A stretch of DNA of 42,098 nucleotides, from contig CAJIYX010000109.1 in assembly GCA_905181725.1 (NCBI GenBank), forward strand, positions 1-42,098, read 5' to 3'. This document shows, piece by piece, positions 19,738 to 26,817 of the stretch (position 1 is its first letter; the number at the start of each line of letters is the position of its first letter). Below the pieces are notes generated by a model. The model worked only from the letters and a program-made list of their open reading frames with translations. It ran no database searches and had not been told where the DNA came from. A program made the position numbers and the translations under genes. This DNA comes from Alphaproteobacteria bacterium UBA830. Lineage in GTDB: Bacteria > Pseudomonadota > Alphaproteobacteria > MPNO01 > UBA830.

Positions 19738-19810
19738 TAGGGGAGGGATAGGGCCCTCCAAAACAAATACCTCGAGCCGTGTAAAATTTTGTAGTCAGTG
19801 AACCGGGCAA

Positions 19811-20440
19811 ATGAATATCAAACAGGTCTTTATCGTTTCTGCATTTCTCTTTCCGGCGACCGCAAATGCGGTAACTCTTGTAACGACCAGCGATCCCGGT
19901 TTTGACAATGACAGCATCGGGACGGTCCTCAATCTGACAAATGGCGGCGAAACCGGCCCTTTCCCGGTATCTAACGATTCGACCCTCAATTTTCCGACGG
20001 CACCAATTCTGACCGCTGCGGCACCGGCGCTGGGCAACTGGCTGACGAATCCGGGCAGCCTCAATGGCAACTGGACCGCCGAGGCCTCGATCCCCAATAC
20101 GTGGACGCCTGGCGACGAAGTCGCGATCATCTATCGGTTCGATACGCTGGGTGCGACGAATGTTCAGGCGAGCTTCGGGGTCGATAACGGTATGTTTGCC
20201 TGGCTCGACGGGGAATACCTCTTCGGTGCCCGCGCGGGCGGCGGGGCATCAGCCGGTGAATACCTTCTGAACCTCGGCGATCTCGACGCCGGCACGCATT
20301 ATCTGCAGCTTTTGCTGGAAGGTCACGGCGGATCGAACGCCTATAATATGAACATCACTGCCGATACTTTCCTTCCCGGACCGCCAAGGGCCAGAACCCC
20401 GTCGCAGCCCCGGTCCTTGTATATTTCGCAGGCCGCTTAG
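19811..20440 (+). CDS. Exported protein with a foreign, truncated C-terminus
   Basis: 209 residues. The start MNIKQVFIVSAFLFPATANA is a signal peptide. The body (about residues 20-188) is acidic and glycine/asparagine-rich with alternating beta-type segments, like lectin-fold PEP-CTERM cargo, ending in MNITADTFLPG. From about 20380 on, the coding sequence is the antisense of an iron alcohol dehydrogenase gene, giving a tail (PPRARTPSQPRSLYISQAA) that has no membrane anchor or sorting signal. The protein, if made, would probably be secreted rather than retained. It shares the sigma-54 promoter region with the divergent exported protein, so both likely belonged to one regulon. No specific function is recognised. 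Confidence 0.7.
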   Translation: MNIKQVFIVSAFLFPATANAVTLVTTSDPGFDNDSIGTVLNLTNGGETGPFPVSNDSTLNFPTAPILTAAAPALGNWLTNPGSLNGNWTAEASIPNTWTPGDEVAIIYRFDTLGATNVQASFGVDNGMFAWLDGEYLFGARAGGGASAGEYLLNLGDLDAGTHYLQLLLEGHGGSNAYNMNITADTFLPGPPRARTPSQPRSLYISQAA

Positions 20441-20661
20441 ATGCCGCCGATGGTGGGGTTGGGCGGGATGCCGTCGAAGACAATGACGTCATCGGCGGAC
20501 GGAAAGGCCGAGACCAGTTTTGCCGCAATTCCGCGCGCGACCAGTCCCGTGTCAGTGATGACCAGCGGACGATTCACGCCGAGACCCGACAGGATACCGG
20601 GCAATTCGGCAATGGCGCCAAAATCAAAATGGATGGGCGGGAAGTTCGGCAGAATTTTCAT
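20380..20661 (-). pseudogene. N-terminal fragment of an iron-containing alcohol dehydrogenase
   Basis: The frame from the ATG at 20661 (AAGG eleven bases ahead) reads as the beginning of a group III iron alcohol dehydrogenase: FGAIAELPGILSGLGVNRPL, VITDTGLV, then DGIPPNPT. It stops at a TAA (20437-20439), but the same frame continues with ACEIYKDRGCDGVLALGG, the conserved next block of the family (normally followed by GS and the metal-binding domain). It then breaks off near 20380, where the exported-protein gene begins. So about 94 of some 380 codons remain, with one nonsense codon, probably GAA to TAA. It lies at the downstream end of the ispH operon. Confidence 0.8.
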
Positions 20662-20754
20662 GGTGGGGACCTTGTCACTGCGAGACAGGGAGAATACCCG
20701 GCAACCCTAGCAACCGGTATTCGTTACCACAATGACGGCCCGCATATTGTCAGG

Positions 20755-20803
20755 GCAGCCGGTCAGCAGGGGGGGGGGCAGCGCAGCCGGTCAGCGCAGC
20801 CGG
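20755..20803. repeat. Repeated 13-mer and a run of ten G
   Basis: gcagccggtcagc occurs at 20755-20767 and 20783-20795, with a shortened third copy (gcagccgg) at 20796-20803 that runs into the stop codon of the hydrolase gene. A run of ten G at 20769-20778 lies between the first two. It is all noncoding, in the gap before the alcohol dehydrogenase fragment. Confidence 0.8.
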
Positions 20804-21505
20804 TTATATCAACCGGTCAAACATCTCGAATGTGCGCGCGTGCGACAGATCGCTCGGTTCTTTCTGATAGTGGTCGTCGCGGTGCGTATTGCAGAACGCG
20901 TGGCCGGCATCGTAGCGGTGGATGGTGACATCCGGCAGATCCTGCAGCGTATCGCGGATCGTTACGGCGAGTTCTTCCGGCACGTGGTCGTCACGGTCGC
21001 CCATATGCAGCATGGTCGGGCAGGAAATATCCGCTGCTTCATCAAGGTGTTCGTGAATCTGGGTGCAGTAATAAGCGACAGCAGCGTCGATCTTCAGCCG
21101 CGTGGCCGCAAGATAGGTCAGTGTGCCACCCATGCAGAAACCGGTAACGCCAATTTTGCCGTTGTGACCGGGCCGGGATTGCAGATGGGCGATCAGGGCG
21201 GCGATGTCGTCGACCGCCGTGTCCCGGTCGATCATCTCGCGATAGCGCAGGCCTTTGTCGCGCGATACGGTATCCCGGTGATCGGCGGTGAAATTAGGCT
21301 CGAGCCGCCAGAACATGTCGGGTGCGGCGACTGTATATCCGCGTTCGGCAAACAGATCGGCGGTTTCGGTCACCCAGTCGGTAACGCCGTATATCTCATG
21401 CAGGAGGATGATGGCAGGGGCCTGCTCAGCGGTGGGTCCCGTGAGATAAGTGCTGAAAGAACCGCTGCCATCGGTGGCGGGTATGCTAATCGTCTGTCCG
21501 GTCAT
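20804..21505 (-). CDS. Dienelactone hydrolase family protein
   Basis: 233 residues, an alpha/beta hydrolase. The family's cysteine nucleophile is in GFCMGG and the catalytic histidine in AGHAF; the acid is probably in MGDRDDHV. LLHEIYGV carries the conserved glutamate that activates the cysteine. Dienelactone hydrolases open lactone rings in aromatic breakdown, but many family members act on other small esters and no aromatic pathway is nearby, so the substrate is unknown. AGGAAA stands eight bases before the ATG. It follows rnhA by 41 bases as a likely fourth gene of the ispH operon. Confidence 0.93.
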   Translation of the reverse strand: MTGQTISIPATDGSGSFSTYLTGPTAEQAPAIILLHEIYGVTDWVTETADLFAERGYTVAAPDMFWRLEPNFTADHRDTVSRDKGLRYREMIDRDTAVDDIAALIAHLQSRPGHNGKIGVTGFCMGGTLTYLAATRLKIDAAVAYYCTQIHEHLDEAADISCPTMLHMGDRDDHVPEELAVTIRDTLQDLPDVTIHRYDAGHAFCNTHRDDHYQKEPSDLSHARTFEMFDRLI

Positions 21506-21546
21506 TTTACTGTTTCCTGTTGTCGCTTCCGATGAATCGCGGCGGG

Positions 21547-22002
21547 TCAGCGCGCTTCTTCCAGCCCCATCCGGGCCAGCTCGTCGGCGCGCTCGTTTTC
21601 AGCGTGCCCGGCATGGCCTTTTACCCAGTGCCATTTAACGTCGTGGCGGGCGACGGCCTCATCGAGGCGGCGCCACAGGTCTTCGTTTTTCACCGGCTTT
21701 TTGGCTGCCGTTTTCCAGCCGCGCTTTTTCCACGAATGGATCCATTCCGTGATGCCCTTCTGGACATAGGTACTGTCGGTATACAGATCGGCTTGGACGT
21801 CGCGTTTGAGCGTCTCAAGTGCCTGGATGGCGGCCATCAGTTCCATCCGGTTGTTGGTGGTCTCCGGCTCGCCGCCCTTGAGTTCTTTTTCCGTGCCGTT
21901 CCAGCGCAGGATCGCGCCCCAGCCACCGGGGCCGGGATTGCCGCTGCACGCGCCGTCGGTGAAAATTTTTACTTTGGCGTTGCTGTCGTTAGTATCTTTC
22001 AT
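21547..22002 (-). CDS. rnhA: Ribonuclease HI
   Basis: Removes RNA from RNA:DNA hybrids in the cytoplasm, for example primers and R-loops. 151 residues, standard length. The four catalytic acids are visible: D in [15 protein letters not shown] in RMELMAA, D in YTDSTYV and D in NERADELA; the basic handle [12 protein letters not shown] is of the E. coli type. It starts 6 bases after the thrB stop. The ispH-thrB-rnhA order is common in alphaproteobacteria. A second RNase H, rnhB, is at 41 kb. Confidence 0.97.
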   Translation of the reverse strand: MKDTNDSNAKVKIFTDGACSGNPGPGGWGAILRWNGTEKELKGGEPETTNNRMELMAAIQALETLKRDVQADLYTDSTYVQKGITEWIHSWKKRGWKTAAKKPVKNEDLWRRLDEAVARHDVKWHWVKGHAGHAENERADELARMGLEEAR

Positions 22003-22008
22003 GGGGGG

Positions 22009-22977
22009 TCAATCTAGGCCATATGCAGTGGAATCGGATACCGAGCGGTGAAACTCGATCAGTGGCACAAGGTCGAGCGGGTCCTTGCGATTGGCGAGCG
22101 CATCGTCGGGGGTATGAAACCAGTCATGCAGCCGGGTCAGAAGGAACCGCAACGCCGCGCCACGGGTCAGAACCGGCAGCATATCACGCTCCGCCGGGGT
22201 GAGCGGCCGGTTGTTCTGATATCCTCTGAGCAGAGATTTTGAATTGCCCGCCAGGAACGCACCGTCTGCGTCGAAACACCAGGCGTTGATACACACGGCG
22301 AGATCCCAGGCGAGAAAATCGTTACACGCAAAGTAAAAATCGATTACGCCGGTCAGCGTCGCGCCTTTGAAGAACGCATTGTCCGGGAACAAATCGGCAT
22401 GAACGATGCCGGTGGGAAGCGCCGTCGGCCAGTTGGCTTCGAGGAAGGAGAGTTCATCGCCGATCCAGCCGCTGAGCCCGGGGTTCAGTTTGTTCGCATC
22501 GTTTGCGAGTGGGGCGAACAGCAGCCGCCAGTCGGGGAGCGACAGATCGTTCGGGCGTTTGAGGTTAAAGGTGGACGTGTCCCGATGGAGCCTGCCACAG
22601 ACGGCGCCGATGGCAGCGCAGCGTTCCGGGGTCAGGTCGTCGCAATCGGCGCTGCGACCGTCGAGAAAGCTGACGATCGCGGCCGGGCGGCCGGCAAGCG
22701 TCTGCAATATCGCGCCCTTGCGGTCGGCGACCGGGACGGGGCAGGGAAATCCCTGCGCGGCCAGATGCGTCATCAGGCCCAGATAGAAGGGCAGGTCATC
22801 CGCGCGCACGCGTTTTTCATATAGCGTCAGAATGAAGCTTTCGCGCTCTGTCCGCAGCATGTAGTTCGAGTTCTCGACACCTGGCGCTATACCGGTACAG
22901 CTTTCGACCCCGCCGATATCGTAGCGCGCGACAAGACTGTCGAGCGCGTCATCTGTTATATGGGTATAGACCGCCAT
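22009..22977 (-). CDS. thrB: Homoserine kinase, aminoglycoside-phosphotransferase fold
   Basis: Phosphorylates homoserine to O-phosphohomoserine, the substrate of the threonine synthase coded at 9.7 kb. 322 residues of the ThrB type that shares the kinase fold of choline/aminoglycoside kinases (not the GHMP type). The catalytic loop is HADLFPDN and the metal-binding aspartate is in GVIDFYFA; the N-terminus (VYTHITDDAL..YDIG) matches ThrB. Between ispH (27 bases upstream) and rnhA (6 bases downstream), the conserved place for this gene. Confidence 0.95.
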   Translation of the reverse strand: MAVYTHITDDALDSLVARYDIGGVESCTGIAPGVENSNYMLRTERESFILTLYEKRVRADDLPFYLGLMTHLAAQGFPCPVPVADRKGAILQTLAGRPAAIVSFLDGRSADCDDLTPERCAAIGAVCGRLHRDTSTFNLKRPNDLSLPDWRLLFAPLANDANKLNPGLSGWIGDELSFLEANWPTALPTGIVHADLFPDNAFFKGATLTGVIDFYFACNDFLAWDLAVCINAWCFDADGAFLAGNSKSLLRGYQNNRPLTPAERDMLPVLTRGAALRFLLTRLHDWFHTPDDALANRKDPLDLVPLIEFHRSVSDSTAYGLD

Positions 22978-23004
22978 GCGGCCCAGTTCCCTATCGCAGC
23001 CGGT

Positions 23005-23949
23005 TCATGCGCTCAGTGCGCGCGGCAGACTGAACGTGACGTTTTCATCGATGATGTTGCGTTCCTCGACCGTCAAGTCGAACTGCGCCGCCAGGGTATC
23101 GATCAGTTCCTGCACGAGAACTTCAGGCGCAGATGCGCCGGCGGTGATGCCGAGTGTCGATACGCCGTCGAGCCAGCCGTCTTCCAGCTCCGCGGCACGC
23201 TGGATCAGTGTCGATTTGGGACAGCCGATCGTCAGTGCGACCTCGGCTAATCGGTTGGAGTTGGAAGAATTCGGCGCCCCGAGGACGATCATGGCCTCGC
23301 ATTCATCAGCCAGTTTCTTGACCGCTGCCTGGCGGTTGGTGGTGGCGTAGCAGATGTCTTCCTTGCGGGGCGCTTCGATCATCGGGAACCTGCGCTGCAG
23401 GATCTCGATGATCTCCGCTGTATCGTCCACCGACAGCGTCGTCTGGGTGACGAAGGCGAGGTTCTCGGGATGCGGCACTTCCACCGTTTCTGCCTGTTCG
23501 GCATTCTCCACCAAAATCATCTCGCCGTTATGGAGCTGACCGATGGTGCCGATGACTTCCGGGTGGCCGGCATGACCGATCAGGATCAGGTCCTTGCCTT
23601 CCTTTTCGTGCCGGGCGGCATCGACATGTACCTTGGTGACCAGCGGGCAGGTCGCGTCGAGATAGTACATTTCGCGCTCATCGGCCTCCGAAAATACCGA
23701 TTTCGGTACGCCGTGGGCGGAAAATACAACGGGCACTCCCTCGGGAACTTCATCGAGTTCCTCGACAAACACGGCCCCTTTGGTTTCAAGATCTTCAACC
23801 ACATAGCGGTTATGGACAATCTCGTGACGAACATAGACCGGTGGTCCATGTTTTTCGATGGCGAGCTCGACAATCTGAATCGCCCGGTCGACGCCGGCAC
23901 AGAAACCGCGTGGGCCGGCGAGTAGAATTTTAAGTGGTCTTTTGGTCAT
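23005..23949 (-). CDS. ispH: 4-hydroxy-3-methylbut-2-enyl diphosphate reductase
   Basis: Last step of the MEP isoprenoid pathway, making isopentenyl and dimethylallyl diphosphate with a [4Fe-4S] cluster. 314 residues. The three cluster cysteines are C17 in GFCAGV, one in DATCPLVTK and one in [10 protein letters not shown]; the catalytic TQTTLSVDD segment and the [19 protein letters not shown] binding loop (here [15 protein letters not shown]) are present. It leads the ispH-thrB-rnhA-hydrolase operon and has a candidate promoter overlapping that of the divergent CDGSH gene. Both divergent genes encode iron-sulfur proteins. Confidence 0.98.
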   Translation of the reverse strand: MTKRPLKILLAGPRGFCAGVDRAIQIVELAIEKHGPPVYVRHEIVHNRYVVEDLETKGAVFVEELDEVPEGVPVVFSAHGVPKSVFSEADEREMYYLDATCPLVTKVHVDAARHEKEGKDLILIGHAGHPEVIGTIGQLHNGEMILVENAEQAETVEVPHPENLAFVTQTTLSVDDTAEIIEILQRRFPMIEAPRKEDICYATTNRQAAVKKLADECEAMIVLGAPNSSNSNRLAEVALTIGCPKSTLIQRAAELEDGWLDGVSTLGITAGASAPEVLVQELIDTLAAQFDLTVEERNIIDENVTFSLPRALSA

Positions 23950-23972
23950 CTTTGTCCCCGGAAAGCCGCGAC

Positions 23973-24002
23973 ATCATAGGCGAATCCGCTGCCTTGTGAA
24001 AA
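23973..24002 (-). promoter_or_regulatory. Candidate promoter of the ispH operon
   Basis: On the minus strand TTTTCA (24002-23997), 18 bases, then TATGAT (23978-23973). The -35 hexamer overlaps that of the divergent CDGSH promoter, so the two may compete for RNA polymerase. By eye only. Confidence 0.4.
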
Positions 24003-24022
24003 CGCGTTCCGTTAACTAAAAT
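23994..24022 (+). promoter_or_regulatory. Candidate promoter of the CDGSH gene
   Basis: TTGTGA (23994-23999), a 17-base spacer and TAAAAT (24017-24022), five of six matches in the -10. The start point would be near 24029, about 64 bases before the ATG. Confidence 0.5.
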
Positions 24023-24092
24023 CGTTGCCGGTACGGCGCAAGAATATGACCTTCATATAGCGCGTCACATGAATTTCGTGAAGGGATGCAGG

Positions 24093-24332
24093 ATGTCGGA
24101 ACCCGTTATTGCGCAAAAATCACCTTATGGCGTCGATGTCGAGGCGGGCCAAGAATACTGGTGGTGCGCTTGTGGTAAAAGCGAAAGCCAGCCGTTCTGC
24201 GACGGATCGCACAAGGGAACCGGCATTCCTCCGCAAAAGTATTCGGCGACCGAGACGGCCAAAGTATGGTTCTGCGGCTGCAAAAATACCGCGGATACCC
24301 CGGTATGCGACGGCACGCACAGCAAGCTCTGA
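24093..24332 (+). CDS. Double CDGSH-type iron-sulfur protein
   Basis: 79 residues with two CDGSH [2Fe-2S] motifs, each with three cysteines and one histidine: C25, C27, C36, H40 (CACGKSESQPFCDGSH) and C61, C63, C72, H76 (CGCKNTADTPVCDGTH). Tandem CDGSH proteins are small soluble electron-transfer or cluster-transfer proteins related to the mitochondrial Miner2 protein; the exact partner is unknown. The start at 24093 has AAGGG nine bases before it; an ATG at 24069 has no ribosome site. It is divergent from ispH, itself an iron-sulfur enzyme. A lipoprotein gene follows. Confidence 0.93.
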   Translation: MSEPVIAQKSPYGVDVEAGQEYWWCACGKSESQPFCDGSHKGTGIPPQKYSATETAKVWFCGCKNTADTPVCDGTHSKL

Positions 24333-24361
24333 TCCGGCTTATTACTTCCATCAGACATATC

Positions 24362-24889
24362 GTGCGCCCGGTTCGCACAGCCCTGGCCGTCTCGGTGCTC
24401 GGATTGCTGGTGGCTGCCTGCGGGCTGTTTGAAAAGGACATCGTATATAAATGTCCGGCGGTATTTATTCTCGAAGATGCCAAGGAGCTGACCAAGTTCA
24501 AGCCGGGCCCGGGGCGGGATATCACCGATATCCTGTTCGAGGCAGAGATCGTCAATTTCGTCGGCGATTGCGACTATAACGAGGGCGAAGCCGAGATTGA
24601 GCTTTCCGTGCAGATCACGGTTGAACGCGGACTGGCGAACAAGGCCGGCCAGGTAGCTTTCGATTATTTTGTCGCGATCCCTAAATTTCAGTCTCGGTCT
24701 GAAGGCAAAAGTGTCTTCAACGTGACCGGAGAATTCGAAGGCAACCGCACCCGGATGCTGTATCAGGATGATCTCGACATGACGATTCCGGTAAAGGTGC
24801 CGACCGACGGTGCGGCTCTTGAAATCATTCTCGGCTTCCAGTTGACGCCGGAAGAGCTCAAATTCAATCGTAGCCGCAAACTGCGGTAA
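24362..24889 (+). CDS. Uncharacterised lipoprotein
   Basis: 175 residues from a GTG. The product starts with a basic stretch and a hydrophobic helix ending in a lipobox (LLVAAC, lipidated cysteine C20), so it should be a membrane-anchored periplasmic protein. The mature part begins GLFEKDIVYKCPAVFILEDAKELTKF and contains PGPGRDITDILFEAEI, VAFDYFVAIPKF and a final LGFQLTPEELKFNRSRK. I recall similar proteins in other Rhodospirillales-type genomes but no known function. No clear Shine-Dalgarno sequence is seen; an ATG at 24305 inside the CDGSH gene would add 19 residues. Close spacing suggests cotranscription with the CDGSH gene. Confidence 0.75.
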   Translation: MRPVRTALAVSVLGLLVAACGLFEKDIVYKCPAVFILEDAKELTKFKPGPGRDITDILFEAEIVNFVGDCDYNEGEAEIELSVQITVERGLANKAGQVAFDYFVAIPKFQSRSEGKSVFNVTGEFEGNRTRMLYQDDLDMTIPVKVPTDGAALEIILGFQLTPEELKFNRSRKLR

Positions 24890-24912
24890 TCGATCACGCT
24901 TCCATCATTCGG

Positions 24913-24932
24913 CCATGATTCATCCATGATTC
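24913..24932. repeat. Direct repeat with two GANTC sites upstream of the gcv promoter
   Basis: CCATGATTC at 24913-24921 and again at 24924-24932. Each copy carries GATTC, a target of the CcrM methylase coded in this window. It lies about 10-30 bases upstream of the candidate gcv promoter. Confidence 0.6.
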
Positions 24933-24942
24933 GCTGCGGGAG

Positions 24943-24970
24943 TTGTATTGGTTTCGCCGGGGATTAAGAT
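24943..24970 (+). promoter_or_regulatory. Candidate promoter of the gcv operon
   Basis: TTGTAT (24943-24948), 16 bases, TAAGAT (24965-24970). Transcription from about 24977 would include a hairpin TTTCCATC-GGTTCT-GATGGAAA (25004-25025) and then the whole glycine riboswitch. Weak match. Confidence 0.3.
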
Positions 24971-25039
24971 ACCGGGACGATATTGAAGACCATTTCAGGC
25001 AGGTTTCCATCGGTTCTGATGGAAATACAGCCTTACAGA

Positions 25040-25226
25040 TGAGCCCTGCGGGAGAGACGGTATCCGCATGGATCCGCCGCCGAAGGAGCAACCGCCCCGG
25101 AAACTCTCAGGCAAACGGACCGCAGGAGGATGTAACTCTGGAAAGCAGGCGGCAGGTTTGCCGTCTCACCGAAGGCGTAAACCCGCAGATTTGCGGGTGA
25201 ATCTCTCAGGTTACCGGACAGAGGGG
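25040..25226 (+). promoter_or_regulatory. Tandem glycine riboswitch
   Basis: Two glycine aptamers in series. In the first, CCTGCGG (25045-25051) pairs with CCGCAGG (25120-25126) and encloses the GGGAGAGAC, GCCGAAGGAGCAA and AACTCTCAGGCAAA blocks. In the second, CTCTG (25136-25140) pairs with CAGAG (25219-25223) and encloses ACCGAAGGCGTAAACC and AATCTCTCAGGTTACCGGAC. These are the conserved boxes of the class. Glycine binding normally turns on cleavage-system genes; the operon downstream is exactly that. The expression platform would be 25227-25288; I see no terminator there, so control may be at the ribosome site (25275-25281). Confidence 0.95.
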
Positions 25227-25288
25227 GCACGCAGGCTTCGATTTTCGCTTGGATTTCGTATGCCGATCATCCGTGAGGAGGACGTGCT

Positions 25289-26434
25289 ATCGCCGGAACC
25301 GACACAACCGATCACAAACGTACTGCGCTGTTCGATCTGCATGTTGCCGCAGGCGGCAAGATGGTGCCGTTCGCCGGGTATGAGATGCCGGTGCAGTATC
25401 CAGCCGGAATCCTCACCGAACATAATCACACACGCGCGAAGGCGTCCATTTTCGATGTTTCGCATATGGGGCAGGTCAGCTTGCACGGCGACAATCCGGC
25501 AGCGGCGCTGGAGACGCTTGTTCCGGGCGATATTGCGGGGCTCGCGGCCGGCCGGATGCGCTACACTATGTTCACCAACGAGACCGGTGGCATTCTGGAT
25601 GACCTAATGGTCACCAATGTCGGCGACTATCTGTTTCTGGTGGTCAATGCCGGCTGCAAGGACGCCGATATCGCCCATCTGCGCGCAGATTTACCCGGTG
25701 GGAGTTCGGGTGGGCGTTCCGGCGGAATAGAGGTCGAGGTTCTCGACGACCGTTCGCTTATTGCATTACAGGGGCCGGCGGCGTCAGCGGTGCTGGCACG
25801 GCATGCACCGGGGGCGGACACTATGCCGTTCATGAGCGCGCTGCCATTCGAGGTCGATGGCTCCCGCCTTGCTGTCACCCGGTCCGGCTATACCGGCGAA
25901 GACGGTTATGAGATTTCCATTCCATCCAGCGATGCCGTGCGGATCACCGAATTGCTGCTGGTGGATGATGACGTGGCACTGGCGGGGCTCGGTGCGCGGG
26001 ATTCGCTGCGGCTCGAAGCCGGTTTGTGTCTCTATGGCCGCGATATTGACGAGGCGACGACGCCGGTCGAGGCAGGGCTGACCTGGTCGATCGGCAAGCG
26101 TCGCCGGGCCGAAGGCGGATTTCCGGGGGCAGATGTCATCCAGCGCCAGATCACCGACGGCGCCGCGCGCAAACGCGTCGGTATCCTGCCCGACGGCAAG
26201 GTGCCTGCGCGCGAGGGCACTGAAATCACGGATGCAGACGGCACTGTGATTGGTATCATCACTTCGGGTGGGTTCGGCCCGTCAGCGAGTGGGCCCGTCG
26301 CCATGGGCTATGTCGATAGCGGCCATGCCGCAAAAGAAACACCGGTGAACCTGGTCGTCCGCGGGAAACCGCGTCCCGGCCGGATCGCCGCGATGCCGTT
26401 CGTTCCAAACAGATATTACCGAGGACAGGAGTAA
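25289..26434 (+). CDS. gcvT: Aminomethyltransferase, T protein of the glycine cleavage system
   Basis: Transfers the methylene group from the aminomethyl-lipoyl H protein to tetrahydrofolate, releasing ammonia. The conserved N-terminus TALFDLHVAAGGKMVPFAGYEMP lies in one frame that is open only from 25277, and the first ATG in it (25361) is in the middle of this block, so the true start must be upstream. The only start-like codon well placed after the perfect GAGGAGG (25275-25281) is ATC at 25289, seven bases on. This gives 381 residues, normal for the family. The folate-binding aspartate region, YTGEDGYEIS and the C-terminal GYVDSG block are intact. Alternatives to ATC are a sequence error or mutation of ATG, or a GTG at 25284 with frameshifting. 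Confidence 0.9.
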   Translation: MAGTDTTDHKRTALFDLHVAAGGKMVPFAGYEMPVQYPAGILTEHNHTRAKASIFDVSHMGQVSLHGDNPAAALETLVPGDIAGLAAGRMRYTMFTNETGGILDDLMVTNVGDYLFLVVNAGCKDADIAHLRADLPGGSSGGRSGGIEVEVLDDRSLIALQGPAASAVLARHAPGADTMPFMSALPFEVDGSRLAVTRSGYTGEDGYEISIPSSDAVRITELLLVDDDVALAGLGARDSLRLEAGLCLYGRDIDEATTPVEAGLTWSIGKRRRAEGGFPGADVIQRQITDGAARKRVGILPDGKVPAREGTEITDADGTVIGIITSGGFGPSASGPVAMGYVDSGHAAKETPVNLVVRGKPRPGRIAAMPFVPNRYYRGQE

Positions 26435-26439
26435 CCGAT

Positions 26440-26817
26440 ATGAGCGATCTGAAATATTCGAAAGAGCATGAATGGATCCGGCTGGAGGACGATATCGCCA
26501 CCGTCGGCATCAGCAACTTTGCTCAGGAACAGCTGGGTGACGTGGTTTTTGTTGAATTGCCGGAAGTCGGCAAGCAGGTCGTCCAGAACGGCGATGCCGC
26601 GGTCGTTGAATCCGTCAAGGCGGCGAGCGAGGTTTACGCGCCGCTGACCGGCAAAATTGTCGAGGTGAACGCAGCGCTTGAAGAGGACCCCGAACTGGTC
26701 AACCAGTCGCCGACCGGCGATGGTTGGTTCATGAAGATTCGCCTGTCGGACGCGTCGCAGCTCGACGGCATGATGGACGAAGCTGCCTATAACGACTTTA
26801 CGGCGAGCCAGAGCTGA
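26440..26817 (+). CDS. gcvH: Glycine cleavage system H protein
   Basis: Lipoyl carrier that shuttles the aminomethyl intermediate between the P, T and L proteins. 125 residues; the lipoylated lysine is K60 in [14 protein letters not shown], and the YSKEHEWI opening and NDFTASQ-type end are typical. It begins 5 bases after gcvT and its TGA shares bases with the ATG of gcvPA (TGATG), so translation is coupled. The L protein (dihydrolipoamide dehydrogenase) is not in the window and is normally shared with other complexes. Confidence 0.98.
   Translation: MSDLKYSKEHEWIRLEDDIATVGISNFAQEQLGDVVFVELPEVGKQVVQNGDAAVVESVKAASEVYAPLTGKIVEVNAALEEDPELVNQSPTGDGWFMKIRLSDASQLDGMMDEAAYNDFTASQS

Larger units (their letters stand above)
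19438..19810. other. Divergent control region with two sigma-54 promoters
   Basis: No gene is supported in these 373 bases. They hold facing-away sigma-54 promoters at 19516-19531 (-) and 19722-19737 (+), and between them a dyad CCAACAC (19622-19628) with GTGTTGG (19641-19647), a second one GTTGGGCC...GGCCCCAAC just to its left, and repeated GTAAAAT/ATTTTAC words (about 19575 and 19653). These are plausible binding sites for the enhancer-binding activator that sigma-54 needs. A small hairpin CCCGCA (19470-19475) with TGCGGG (19481-19486) lies in the leader of the minus-strand gene. Confidence 0.65.

Noticed and set aside
20769..20778. Phase-variable switch by the run of ten G
   Set aside because: It lies outside any intact coding sequence and not within a recognisable promoter spacer, so switching of a gene is not supported.
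25260..25607. Frame starting at ATG 25260 (or GTG 25284) behind the gcv ribosome site
   Set aside because: It has canonical starts, but after about 20 codons it is an out-of-frame reading of gcvT; kept only as an alternative in the gcvT start problem.
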